A program made the translations under genes and the position numbers. From Antrodiella citrinella (Eukaryota > Basidiomycota > Agaricomycetes > Polyporales > Steccherinaceae): a DNA stretch of 64,000 nt. The stretch's first letter is position 1. Every line of letters starts with the position of its first letter. Shown here one piece after another: positions 19,555 through 31,732 of this stretch. The notes under the pieces were generated by a model. It saw nothing but the letters and a program-made list of their open reading frames with translations. It was not told the DNA's origin and ran no database searches. Location: the NCBI GenBank assembly GCA_004802725.1, contig SGPM01000005.1, positions 186,001 through 250,000 of the forward strand, written 5' to 3'.

Positions 19555-19955
19555 GCCTGTCCGAACCAGTTCGAGACATAAGGAGGAAAATGTCCCAGCC
19601 TCTGGAGACATAGTGTACGGGACAGTACAGGACGGTTCAGGACAATCCAGGAAATGGCAGTTGTGTCCGGGACATTCAGCAAATTGTCCGGGATGTTGAC
19701 CGTTTTGTCCGAGACAGTGCGGGCATATCCATGTTGCTCAATTGGGATGTGATCGGCGGGATTTCGATCATGCGCCACCCTCTTCTTGAGATCCCGCTCA
19801 ATCATGTCCTGATTGGGAAATGTCGATGTGTCCTGGACATGACCGGCCTATCTCGGACATGTCCCAGACAAAATGACGGATTTTCCGGACACAAGTGTCC
19901 TGTCCTGGACTGTCCAGCCATCTCGGATTGTCCTGAAGTTTGAACCGGACACTTT
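19555..19955. repeat. TGTCC/GGACA motif cluster with imperfect inverted symmetry
   Basis: By hand count about twenty copies of TGTCC or GGACA fall in about 400 bp, where fewer than one is expected by chance. Many sit as TGTCCNGGACA-like palindromes. The two halves (about 19615-19720 and 19850-19950) are imperfect reverse complements; TTCAGGACAATCC at about 19637 is mirrored by GGATTGTCCTGAA at about 19925. No reading frame explains it. It may be subterminal repeats of a decayed transposon or a cluster of protein-binding sites. Confidence 0.7.
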
Positions 19956-19987
19956 GCTTGCTAGTGGGCACTACACACAATCTATCA

Positions 19988-20128
19988 TACATGGCATGCA
20001 GAGTCGGTTTTTACGCAGTGTGAAAGGCAGAAACATGTTATTCTCAATATTACATAAAACCGTACCATATATGGCAACCCCGAGGTCATGTGCATGTAAA
20101 AATAAAACATTTATGTACTTTGTTGCAA
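19988..20128 (+). repeat. Dispersed repeat, copy B
   Basis: Diverged reverse-complement match to about 5640-5798, with the order GCATGCAGAG, CGGTTTTTAC, ACATGTTATTCTCAATAT, ACCATATA, GTAAAAATAAAAC preserved. It sits right after the TGTCC/GGACA cluster. Confidence 0.65.
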
Positions 20129-20307
20129 GATTGTTCAGACATTATATGTTCACAACGAATGTTATCCAAAGTGTCGTAGTGGATGCCTTCCCGTAGCCAT
20201 CTGGAGAGGCTTGCAGATTTGATCTCACTTTAAATCGATGTTCGGTATCTCGGCGAGTTAGTGTACCGTTGTGTCGGAGCTGAGCGCGGGCTTTGCAGAC
20301 GGTCGAT

Positions 20308-20332
20308 CTGGAGAGGGGGCCCCCCTCTCCAG
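20308..20332. repeat. 25-bp perfect GC-rich hairpin
   Basis: CTGGAGAGGGGG and its exact complement CCCCCTCTCCAG flank a single C. As DNA or RNA it would form a very stable hairpin. No gene ends here, so a terminator role is not supported; a transposon tip is possible. Confidence 0.8.
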
Positions 20333-20571
20333 TTCAAAATCTATTCAACTTGACAGAATTTGACACTCCGCTCATTGCTCGTTCGTTGCATCAACTCGCG
20401 TAGAGGCAGACGCTCTCCAGCGGAATCGGCTTCCCATGATTCCCATCAAACCTGGTCCTATGGTTGCTACAGACGATAAGACTAAAACCAAGGCGCCGAA
20501 TTGGACCTCCGGACTGAAAATCTGAACCGTACAGATTCCTGCGGGAAGGCATACAGTGTCCAACAAAAAAT

Positions 20572-20643
20572 TACACTGAAGGGGAGTCGAACCCCTGCCG
20601 CTTGCTTGGAAGGCAAGCATGATAACCGCTTCACCATCAGTGT
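20572..20643 (-). tRNA. tRNA-Gly(UCC)
   Basis: The reverse strand forms a 72-nt cloverleaf without intron: acceptor ACACTGA/TCAGTGT, D arm around GGTGAAGCGGTTATC, anticodon stem-loop CTTGC-CTTCCAA-GCAAG with anticodon TCC, and T arm AGGGG-TTCGACT-CCCCT. The anticodon reads GGA codons. Discriminator base A. Confidence 0.92.
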
Positions 20644-21879
20644 TCATATTTGTCTTAGATTACACTAGTATGTATCGTTGATGTAAGGATTTTGTATCAA
20701 TCACCATTGAGCTCGTAACAGTAGCCTGCATCTGGGTAAGATTCAGCAGTGGAATTTCTAACATTTGCCACAACATTGACAACCACCAGCATGGTGTCAA
20801 TTTTGAAGATGTGTTGATGCATGATATGGGGTGTACAATATCAATGACTCTTCATCATTGCTGAGGTGGTGACCAAAGCTCACACGACGAGAGCCATCGA
20901 GAGGTCATAGCACTAACTGGTGAACCGAACAAGTATCACATTACATGGACAGTTTCTAACCATTTGCAATAACAGCCACTATGCCAAGGCCTCTTAACTA
21001 AGGAGGAATCCTTGGGGAAACTGAAGGCATACTGACATATTCTGACCATCAATAGTCAGCGGAATCTAGACATCAATGACATGAAAACATACCTTGGTAC
21101 AGAGCGAGACAAGTGAACACTACATGGCACTGAATGTCAATCAAGGTTGAGGACGGACACTGCTTACGTCGTTGAGGTCGCCGTGGCCATTGGTACTGAC
21201 AGATTAATGTAGTTGCAATGGCCGCTGGCAGCGGACAAACACCCAAGTCCGCGGTGGCTACAGCGAGAATGTGGCAATGGTATCACACTTCACTGTTGAC
21301 ATAGGAGGTTTTGAGGGGATAACAGAGACTGCAGTTTGAACACGTGTACGTCGTGTAGTAGCTATTGGTGAGGTGGGTTAGAAGGTTCGACGCGCTGTTG
21401 AAAGATGTGGACGACATGAGGGCGTCTCAAATGATCGTAATGTTTGTGATCACCGGAACCGCTCCGACGGCTTCAGATCTCACGTCGATCCGAACTCGCA
21501 ATTATGTGATGGGCCAGGCGATGCGGAGTAACTGTTACCCGACGATAAACAAGGAACTCTTTGGGTGAATGAACTTTCTGTTGTGCAGATGAATCACCGG
21601 GTGAAGAAAGGTTGATGAGGCCGGCTTGAAGGGGCGACGGAGACAAAGGATGTTAGAAAGGTGTGAGAAAAGACCGCGCACGAGAGAAGGGGATGTTTGG
21701 AATTGAAAGAGCGCGATGGCAGCGGCAGCGGCGGCTTGGAAAGATTGACTGTCCGCGGCGGTAGGGAATTCGCACGATGAAATAAGAGATTCAAAGTCCG
21801 CTCGGGCCCAAAGGACGCTGAATGGAGGTCCAAGTGTTGCCCTCCTCAATGCAGGCAGATCTCCTTGCCACCGACTCTC
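20644..21879. other. Intergenic region upstream of the histone demethylase
   Basis: About 1.2 kb, AT-richer than the gene blocks, with no protein I can support. A 67-codon plus frame (about 21365-21568) and a 119-codon minus frame (21894-21535) look incidental. The last part should hold the demethylase promoter. Confidence 0.4.
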
Positions 21880-24800
21880 ATGTTCTCTCATCAAGCCTCG
21901 CCGCCATCCCGACGCACGCCCAGCAGGCGGGGTTCGTCGAGACCCATTCCATCCATTTCCGACAATCCATCCATGTCTAGCATACTCCCCGAGTTTTTCG
22001 ACAAACAGGCTCCCACATTCACGTCGTGTCTCTCCATCCCTGTCGAGGGCGCAATTTCAATCGAACGACCTGATTTAGCACAGGCCTCCACCGCACATGC
22101 TGTTAACGGGCAGAGCTCCACTTCTGATTCCAAGAGGGCGCCACGCAAGTCCAAAACAGATGCGTTGCAGGCTCTACAACACCACGCGCAGGCGTCTAAT
22201 TCGCCTCAAGACGACTTGCCCGATAACATGCATGACGACGCCGGAGTCAGAGTCAGACTTCGCGATGGCCCACCTATCTCAGTCAAGTCTACTTTGAATA
22301 TGTCCTCCGTGAAGACTCCAAAACAGAGGACTCCACCCTCCAGACCACGGGAGCGACCCTTTGGCCTCTCAGACTGCCCTACTTTCCGACCAACTCCAGA
22401 ACAATTCAAGGATCCTATGGCATATATCAAGTCTATTTCTGAGAATGCGAGGACGTATGGAATGTGTAAGATTGTTCCACCTTTGGGGTGGGATATGCCC
22501 TTTGTCACGGATACCGAGGTATGTTCTCACACTTGGCCGCCACACCCCTCACGCATACATGCTCATCGCATTTTTCAGCTTTTCCGTTTCAAAACTCGTC
22601 TTCAGCGTCTGAACTCTATCGAAGCGTCCTCTCGAGCCAAGGTCAACTTTCTCGAGCAACTTTATCGCTTTCATAAGCAACAGGGGAATCCACGGGTGTC
22701 GGTTCCTACGATCAACCACAAACCTTTGGACTTGTGGCTTCTGAGGAAAGAGGTGATAAAGATGGGAGGATACGAAGTAGTACGTGGCAAATTCGGTTTC
22801 GCCTTCTGTCGAGTCTCACAAGCGTTCGTTTCTTCTTTCTCAGGTCACGAAGGGTAAGAAGTGGGCAGATCTTGGTCGCCTTTTGGGATACGGGGGCGTT
22901 CCAGGTCTCTCCACTCAGTTGCGCAACTCGTACACACGAGTCATTCTGCCATATGAGCACTTCTGCGAGCGTGTGCGCAGCTCGCCCAACATGGCTTACA
23001 ACAAGCCGCGAGATCCTCAACTGAAGACGCATGTGAATATCCAGTCTTCGAGCAAGCAGAACGGCGCCGATGATAGTCCCCCTTCCAGTCCTTTGACTGC
23101 GACATCAAGTCCCCTCTCGGAACCCCCGGATGAGAGTGACTTGAAAGACATGAAGTCGGAGACGAAAACGAGGCGCAGCACCAGGCAAACTTCTCCTGAG
23201 CGTCAAGGAAGTGCGTAGCTTCAATGGATCACAGCACTCCGACTTTGACCTTTCTTTGTTGCAGCTTCTCGTCCCGATACTCACAACGCTAGAACACGGT
23301 CAGGGTCGAACGATCACAAGGCAGAGGTGAGTCCTTGTGATCTTATCGCGTTCCATCAGTGCTTCGTGTTTACTCAACCATTCCTGCCAGCTTCAATGTG
23401 AAGTATGTCAGAAGAAGGACCGTGGGGAAGAAATGCTCTTGTGTGATGGGTGTGATTGTGGTGCGTGGTGCCTTTCCTTCTTCAGCTCTCAGCGTCGCTT
23501 CCAACGTTCTATCTCGCTTATCGAGATTGGATTGGTTCATGGAGCCTTTATGTGATTCTCACTGTCGTTCCCCGGTCTAGGTTTCCACATGTTCTGTCTC
23601 GACCCTCCTCTGGCTTCCATCCCTAAAGGACAGTGGTTCTGCCACATTTGCCTTTTTGGGACAGGTGGTGACTTCGGTTTCGACGAGGGTGAAGAGCACA
23701 GTCTATCCAGTTTCCAAGCAAGAGATCTGGAATTCAGGAAGCTGTGGTTCCAGTCACATGCTCCGGACAATGATGGTTCGCATGTGACCTCGAACGCGTC
23801 TGGGTCGAAGAGCGGAGCTGATCCTGCTGTGAATCGCTTTGGAGACGTTGTCGTCACGGAGACGGACGTTGAACATGAGTTCTGGAGGCTTGTCCAGTCA
23901 TCTACGGAGACCGTTGAAGTAGAGTACGGAGCGGACGTGCATAGTACAACGCACGGCAGGTATGTCTTTTCCTTCTACGTGCGTTACATTGTGATGACTA
24001 ATACTGCCACGTCCTCAGCGGTATGCCCACCCTAGAGACACATCCTCTCAACCCTTATTCGAAGGATCCATGGAACCTGAACAACATTCCAATCCTCCCT
24101 GATTCTTTGCTACGATTCATCAAATCCGACATTTCTGGAATGACTGTGCCATGGACTTACGTCGGTATGGTCTTCTCCACATTCTGCTGGCATAACGAGG
24201 TGCGTCTACGACGTCGACATATACGACTTATCCTAACGTTTACGGACAGGATCATTATACTTATAGCATCAACTACAGTATGCTCGCATATCATGTGTCC
24301 GAAATGGCAATAGCTGACTCTAAATTTTCTTCTAGTGCATTGGGGTGAGACGAAGACCTGGTATAGTGTTCCGGGCTCGGACGCTGCCAAATTCGAAGCT
24401 GCAATTCGCAAGGAAGCACCGGACCTCTTCGAGGCTCAACCAGATCTTCTTTTCCAGCTGGTCACATTGATGAATCCACAGAGACTCAAAGATGCGGGCG
24501 TAGACGTTTACGCCTGCAACCAGCGCGCAGGAGAGTTTGTCATTACGTTCCCTAAGGCATATCACGCTGGGTTCAATCATGGCGTAAGCTTCCTTCTTGT
24601 ATTGCACCCTCAGATCAGTCGCTAATTTCAGAACCTTCGCGTTGTTTGTTTTGATGGATCCGATTTAATGGGCCATATCTGAGACAGTTCAACTTCAACG
24701 AAGCTGTAAACTTTGCGCTTCCGGATTGGCTTCCTCTCGGTCTGGAATGTGTGAGGAGGTATCAGGAACACAGGAAGTTGCCGGTGTTCTCTCACGACGA

Positions 24801-27800
24801 ACTCCTCATCACTATCACACAGCAGTCTCAAACCATAAAGACCGCCATGTGGTGAGTTGCTTCATTGTCACTGACTCCAGAGCTCTAACAAACGTTTTCC
24901 ATGAAGGCTGAACAAGAGCTTGACGGAGATGATGGATCGCGAGATGAAAGCACGCGCCACGGCTCGAGAACTGGCGCTCACTGAAGTGCTAGAGGAATCC
25001 GACCGCACGGAAGAGCAGTACCAATGCCACATCTGCAAGGTGTTCTGCTACCTGTCCCAAATCACCTGCAAGTGCACATCGCAAGTCGTCTGCATAAACC
25101 ATGTCGATGAGCTGTGCGAGTGCTCTCAGACGAGCAAGACCTTCAGGAAGCGCTTCAGCGACTCCGAGCTCAAAGAAATCCACACCAAGGTGGCCGAACG
25201 CGCTTCGATCCCCACGCAATGGCGTCAGAAGCTGGGCAAACTCCTCATGGAGAGTGCCCGGCCTCCGCTTCGCAGTTTACGTGCTTTGCTTACTGAGGGC
25301 GACCGCATTAGCTATCCCCTCGTCGAACTCCACTCTCTTCGCAAGTGTGTAGGCAGGGCCTCCGAGTGGGTAGCCGCCGCGAATTCTTTCACTACTCGCA
25401 AGACTGTTCGGCGAGGCAGACGGGTACGGGTACGGGGATCTGCCAGCGAAAGCTCTATTGGGACCCTCGCAGAGGAAGCCGCGGAGAGGCCCGATCGAGG
25501 GCTGGCTGATGTGTACACGCTCTTGCGGGAGGTGGAAGATCTGGGCTTCGACTGTGATGAAATCTCAACGCTGCAAAGTCTAGCCCGTGAAGTGGAGGAG
25601 ATCAAGGCGAAGGCGAAGACGTTGCTGGAGACCATGACTTCCGTCAGGGAGCGAGACGCATATATTCAAGAATGTGACCATCTGATCACGTATGCGTCTA
25701 CTCTCAATGTTCACGTCGATGAGATCGTGGAGGTTGAGAAGATTGTCATGCGAGAGCAATTGTTGAAGGAGTTGGAGGTTCAAAGCGGCGACGATACTTT
25801 GAACTTGGCTGATATACGCGACTATGTCCTCCGTGGACGGGCATGCAACCTCTCCTCGGAGAATAAACACATGAGTCGGCTGGAGTCTCGTCTGCGTGCT
25901 GGTGAAGGTTGGGAAGTTAGGGCGAAGGAACTGCTCGGCAAGCCTCAACGGACCTTGGAAGAGCTGGAAGCATTCTCTAAGGCACACGAGGGTATCCCTG
26001 TTGATCCCGCTCTCCTCGATCGACTATCGAGCGCTCGCAGTAGGGCTGTGGAGTACGAGAAGCAAGCTACCGCTTGGCTACTAGCTCCTCAAGTTGCACC
26101 CGATAGGCCTCGCGTGCAGGACGTCGTGAAGATGGTTCAGCGTGCTGAGAAGGACTTCAACATCCCCGTGATTAAAGACCTCAAGAGGACCGTGGAGTTC
26201 GCTGTAGACTTGGAGACACGATGCGAGAACGTCATGAAGCACCGCTATGTCCACCCTCCGACGGAGGATCCGGACGTGTTCAAGACGTTCCTCAATTGGC
26301 GAGAATACGCCGAGAGGCATCTGCAGATCTTCACCATGCCAAACTTCGACCGCTTTGACAGACAGCTCACCACACATTACCGATGGATGGAAAGCCTGCC
26401 GTGGTACTGTAGGCAACACCGTGCCGCCCATGGTAAATCTGTCCTTGACGACGTCGTTGAATCTACTCGTCCAGAGGATGACTTGCCTCCGAACGACGAG
26501 TATTTCACCTGCATCTGCACGACACCGGTCCGACCTCCTGCACCTGGTACAGTCTCTGATGCTGTCCAATGCGACCACTGTTTCGCAAGGTTCCACGGTG
26601 TGTGCGCTGCTAATGGCGGGTCATGTCCATTCTGTGACCATCAACATTGGAACGGGACTCTGCATAAAGAACGCAGCTGGCATTTCTGCTACCTTCCTAC
26701 CATCTTGCTTCACGCTCCCGATGTTACTAAAGGTTACTCCGAGGATTGGAAACAGCTTGAGATCATCGTCCACCGCATGGACAGACTGTCCAGTGTCATC
26801 GGACAATTCTTGTCTTTCGCATCGCAACCCACCAACCAGCGCCAGGAGTATATTCCACAAGTTCGGCATTACATGCGCAAGCTTTACAAGATTCAGTTTG
26901 CGGTCTCCCCGAATCCAGAGGTTTCGTTCGGCCTCGACCTTGCTGGATTACATCGCATTCTCGCTGGTCAACCTGCGCCTGTCCGCCTGAAGAAGCGCAG
27001 GCGTCCAAAATTCATCTTCGGACAGGACAATGACAAAGATTGGGCGGACGGTACCCGGTGCATCTGCCGTGGCCGTACTGCATATCTACTGCGCTACCCT
27101 GCGGTGGAATGTGAACACTGCAAGGCGAAGTATCACGCTGGTTGTGTGTTCTTCCCGTTGGAAGCAGGTGTTCAAGACCGGTTCATGTGCCCCTTGTGTT
27201 GTCTGCGCAAGAACAAGACGTATACCTACTCCGAAGTCCGGGTCAAGCACGTTGGTAAATATCCCTCGGTTCACGCGTCTGGAGTTTCGCTAAATGCTCG
27301 TACAGAGAACCAAGACCCTTCCGTCTACGTCAACACGAAGGAAATGCTCGAGACTTTCAGCAAGGATATCATTTACACTCACCTCGATCCACCCGTTCAG
27401 CAGACCCTGTTTGTGGAGCTGATTCGCTTCACTCCGGGACAACCAGAAAGTATAGTACCTGGTAGTGGTCCTCAGCCGAGACCTCTCCCTCCAGCTCCGC
27501 CTCCGCCTGCTCCTATCGCGCTTATGCCAGCACCTCAGCCTCAGCCTCAAATGAATGGTAATCCTGGGACTCTATCATCTTCGTCTGCTGCGTCATCGCA
27601 TCCTCCGTCACACGCCTCATCGCATCCTCCGTCACACCCTCCACCGCATCCTCGAGCCATACATCCGATCGCTGCTTATCCCACTGCCCTCATTCAACAC
27701 CATGGTCCTCCTCATGGTCACCCACACGTTCCATCACCTCCCGCACCCGATGCTCGACATGCACCCCATGCATCCCACGCATCTGGTAGCCACCATGTCC

Positions 27801-28534
27801 CTCCGCCACCACCGCCCTGGTCAAGTAGAGGACAACACGCTCCGCCTCCACTTGCCGGCAGTCGATGGAGTAGCGCTGCTGCTACTGCTCCCCCACCCAC
27901 TGCAAGGAGTCATCACGCGGAACACCCTTCGCCAAGAGCACACACTCCTCCGACGCAGTCGCGGAAACGAAAGCATTCAGATGACCCGAACGTGGTGACG
28001 GAAGAGATTCTACTTTCCACCAACTCACCCCACATGCCGTCGCCGAAGAGGCGTCATTCAAACGCGCAGACTCCTACGATGCAACCTGCGCGTACGAACC
28101 AAGGTCTCTCCCCCTCGCTTGCGATGATGTTGTCACCGCAGCATGTTGATCCTCGGTCACCTCATACTGCGCCCCGGTCACCTCACGTAGATCCCAGGTC
28201 TCCACACATGGATAGGTCTCCACACATCGACAGATCTCCGCACGGTGACCCGAGGTCTCCGCCGCGGCTGCCACCCCCACCACAGTCTCCCGCGTACCAG
28301 AGTCGGCCTGTCTCCGTCATTCACACTGGGGTGAGGGTACCGGAGGAGGCACCCCCTTCGCAGCCGATGATGTCGCATACCGCACCAATCAGGCCGATGA
28401 AAGCGCTTTATAACGGTAGAGAGCAGCAGCAGGCTCCACCACCACAGTCTACACCGCGGTGGACGCCCGGGTCGTCGTCTATGGACGCACATCCGCATCA
28501 GCCACACCACTCGCCGCCGCCGCCTCGACGGTGA
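21880..28534 (+). CDS. KDM5/JARID1-type histone H3K4 demethylase (JmjC)
   Basis: Eleven exons (21880-22518, 22579-22779, 22844-23210, 23265-23326, 23391-23460, 23581-23959, 24019-24199, 24250-24277, 24336-24583, 24688-24851, 24907-28534) encode 1988 residues. Domains in order: JmjN (about 160-205), ARID (about 235-330), PHD1 (about 425-480, [19 protein letters not shown]), JmjC (about 600-745), C5HC2 zinc finger (about 813-850), PLU-1 region (about 870-1190), and two further PHD-type fingers near 1310 (CICTTP) and 1490 (CICRGR). The Fe(II) ligands are visible as WHNE and, later, YHAGFNHG. It should remove methyl groups from H3K4 in the nucleus using 2-oxoglutarate. The last ~350 residues are Pro/His/Ser-rich, with repeated RSPH units and basic KRKH/KRRH patches. 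The intron after exon 7 splits WHNE from DHY. The ATG used is the first in frame. Confidence 0.95.
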
Positions 28535-29194
28535 CGGTGAAGTCTTTGACTCGTTATTTCATTGGTTATTTCTGGTTCTGGTTCTCTCTCTCTCTCTCTC
28601 TCTTGTGATGCTGCTCGTTATGCTTTTATGCTTGTATTTCTTGATGCTCACGATTCCCAGTCCCCCCGCCTATTTTCCTGCCGCCCCACTTTTAACGATT
28701 CTTTGACCCTCATCGATAGCTGCTAGCAAATGTCTCATACTCAAACTCGAACATACTGAAATCTATGGTTTATTGTCAAATGTCCATGCTACTCATTGGG
28801 TGAGAAGATCTATAGCTAGTGGTGCGGCATGCTAGCTTTCAGTCCCAAAAGATTGTATCTGTACACGAGCGATGACGAGAGAAACCACGCAAGAATCCGC
28901 CCGTACGTAGGAAACATAGCAGTGAGCTGAATTCCGGTGATGCGGAGATTATACGAATCAGATAAGGATATGTGTGCAAGCAATCGTAATTGGTGACCTG
29001 GAGAGGAAAAGAAGGAAAGAAGAATGTGAGTGCCAAGATGCGAGAGAAGAGACGACAGGAGAGACCCGATGATGCGAATGTTAGATGGGATGTGTAGTAT
29101 ACAATCTATGCGTGTGCGTGTATGGCGGTAGTAGCTGTCGAGACAATAGAAGCAAGAGAAAGAGAGAGACAAGAGCCAGGCAAGGGGTCCGAAG
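28535..29194. other. 3' region between convergent genes
   Basis: Holds the 3' UTRs of the demethylase and, from the other strand, of the CorA-like gene. No gene seen. Confidence 0.45.
28583..28602. repeat. (TC)10 microsatellite
   Basis: About ten uninterrupted TC units lie 50 bp after the demethylase stop, probably in its 3' UTR. Confidence 0.85.
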
Positions 29195-31732
29195 CTAACG
29201 TCCGACCATGAGCTTGTACGTTGACCAGCCTGCGATGACTGCAAATGCCGCGAGGACGGCAATGATAGAGAGGAACCACGCATAACCCGCCTACAAGGAA
29301 GAAAACTTGGTACATACGAACACCGCGTCACTGAAGATGGACATACCGTGACGTCCTGACCGGGTACGTGTACGTTCATTCCCCATAGACCTATATGCGC
29401 CTGCATCAGTCGTTGATACAAACAAAATCGCAAGGTGACTGAATACCCACCGGTTACTAAGTTCATCGGGATAAGCACTGTACCCAATGCTGTCAACTTG
29501 GAGAGCACGTCGTTGATTTGGTTGTTCGCGTCCGTCATCTCGATGGAGATCTGGGCTAGGTAATTGGAATGTGACCGGGAGAGGATCTTCTCGTAGTGAT
29601 TCAGATTCTGCGTCATGGTGATGAGATGGTCCTGGATGTCGGAGAGGTAGAGACCCTATTATAAGGCGTGTTAGCTCTTGAACTCAGCGTCACTTTGAAA
29701 AGTAAGAACACTCACAATATCAGACGTTGGCGCCACCCGCCAATTCTCGTTACACCTCTTCGCCAAACCCTTCACGACATCCGCCTTGTTGCCCATTAGC
29801 CTCAATAGACCCATGACCTTCTTACGGCAAGTACCAATCCTTCGCAACATGTCACTCTGCTCCGCGTCCTTCAATATCAACACTAGCTCATCGATACTGT
29901 CGACTTCGTATTCGATGCTTTGGATGAGTGGACCAAAGGCATCGGTTATGTCGTCAATGAGGGCGTACGAAATCCAGTCGGAAGTGACGTTGATGTAGTC
30001 CTTGAGCTGTTTGATACGTCTTCGGACGTTCTGCGGATGAGGTGTTGGGCGGAAATGGAACTACACAGATAGAACTGTTAACGAAATATCAAAGCTCAGA
30101 AGGAGAATGACACATACGGAGAGAATGCCTTCTCGGAAGACAATGATGTACATATTGAGTGGCTCGAGATAGGTGGGGCTGTATGGATCCTGCTCGAAAC
30201 TGCGGAAACAGACAAAGTAGTATGTCCTGAACAGCTCGATCTTCTCGCGCGTTTCTTCCATCAGAATATCTTCTGTGGTCAATGGATGGATAGAGAAGAC
30301 CTAGAATGACCATGTTCAAGTAAATGACAGATGGGAAGCGAGAGCAACGTACCTTGGTGAGCAGTTTCATCTCATCCTCCGTAGGAGACTGGATATCCAA
30401 CCACCACGTATTCACATCTCGATCCACACCCTTCCCTTGACCTGGACCCATGGGACCCATATTCCCACCATTCCTCGCATTCGACTTCGAAATCCCTCCT
30501 AGCCTCTCACCTGGTCCCGCAGGCACAGGTGACGCTGTACCACTCGACTTCGCAGTCGCTGACCCTAATAACCCTAACCTTGTGCTAGGTCTTGAACCCT
30601 CTGAACTATGCGACTTGTTTGCACCCATGAACAACTCTTCAAATGTCTGGCCCTCAGCCGGAAGCTCGCTGAGACTTCGTGCATGTATGGTGGCAGATAA
30701 CTGATTAGAGTAGAATGAGAATCGGTATGGTCTGTCGTGTCCTGAAGCTGTTGATACTCCGGGTACAGGACCGCCCGACGCCGCTCCCGGTATGCTTGTT
30801 GGAATAGGAAGGTTGTCGTACGAGGGGACAGCACTCAGGGTGGTGCCAGCAGCGAAATGCGGCGCTCGATATGGAAGTGAAGGTGGCGGTACGCTGGTCT
30901 GCTCAAATAACGCCATCTTGCCACGCCTCGGACCAGGGTGGCTTTGACTGAGCTTGCGTTGCCGTGAACGAGGCAGCGGGAACGGAATAGTGAAGTCCGA
31001 GGCAGAGCCAGGGATGCCACTGCCTGACAGACTAGGTCCGGCGTCGTCGTATTGTGTTTGGACGGAAGTTGAGGGACGGGGAATGGACTTGCCGAAATCG
31101 AATGCACCTTCCTCTACCGGTGAGGTGGCATAACCAAGACGGTCTTTCTCTTCTTGAGCATATTCCTCCATCCGGGAAAAATCGAACAAAGGTCGGTCGT
31201 CTGTAGCCTGGTACATCGGTAATCCTCCCATAGTCGCATCGTCTACTCCCACTCCGTCCATGGTGGCTAGAAGGGATGGATCGTGCCCCATACTCAAATG
31301 GTTGAGGTGAACATCAGGGGTGGGACCAGGGTGAAAGTTGTGGCTGTCACCGTCTGCATGCGCCTGTCCTCCCTGCTTCGCTGCATCCATATCGTGTTCC
31401 TCCATAAGTGATAGACGAGGGAAGGATTCTTCGTCGGCAGACAGCCGCCGTTGCGATGGGGAAACGATGGGAGAAGATGCAACGACCGTATTACTTCGTG
31501 CTCGGGAGAGTTGGATGGCCATGTCGGCGTCCATTGCTCGCTGACGCTCTCTGTGTTCCGGATCGTTGGGATTGAAAGACCGTATAAGGGTTGGTGAGAG
31601 GCGTGGTCGGGTGGGGGGCTCTTCGTCGTTGCTATTACGGCGATGTAAGGAGGACTGGGAGTGCTCTGAAGTGCCTCTGATAGGTTTGGGAGAGGCTACG
31701 AAGACCGGGGAGCTGTCCGGAGGAGCAGACAT
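29195..31732 (-). CDS. CorA/Alr-type magnesium transporter
   Basis: Six exons (31732-30353, 30300-30118, 30060-29716, 29655-29451, 29390-29347, 29290-29195) encode 750 residues. The C-terminal half is the CorA fold: an alpha/beta domain, a long helical stalk, a first TM helix ending in LWGMNVHVPG with the signature GMN, and a second TM helix (YAWFLSIIAVLAAFAV) just before a short basic tail. This is the pentameric Mg2+ channel family, and the plasma-membrane Alr type fits best. The first ~450 residues are Ser/Pro-rich and look disordered, as in yeast Alr1, and are probably a regulatory, phosphorylated tail. A 44-nt exon carries the GMN motif. The gene is divergent from the Bst1-like gene 588 bp away. 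Confidence 0.93.

Noticed and set aside
19555..19955. CRISPR-like array
   Set aside because: The repeated unit is a 5-bp core with irregular spacing and mirror symmetry, in a eukaryotic genome. There are no uniform repeats or spacers.
20308..20332. Rho-independent-type terminator
   Set aside because: The hairpin is perfect, but this is nuclear fungal DNA, no gene ends there and no T-run follows.
21535..21894. 119-codon minus frame overlapping the demethylase start
   Set aside because: It overlaps the start of a well-supported gene and lies in its promoter; the Ala run and lack of a domain suggest a chance frame.
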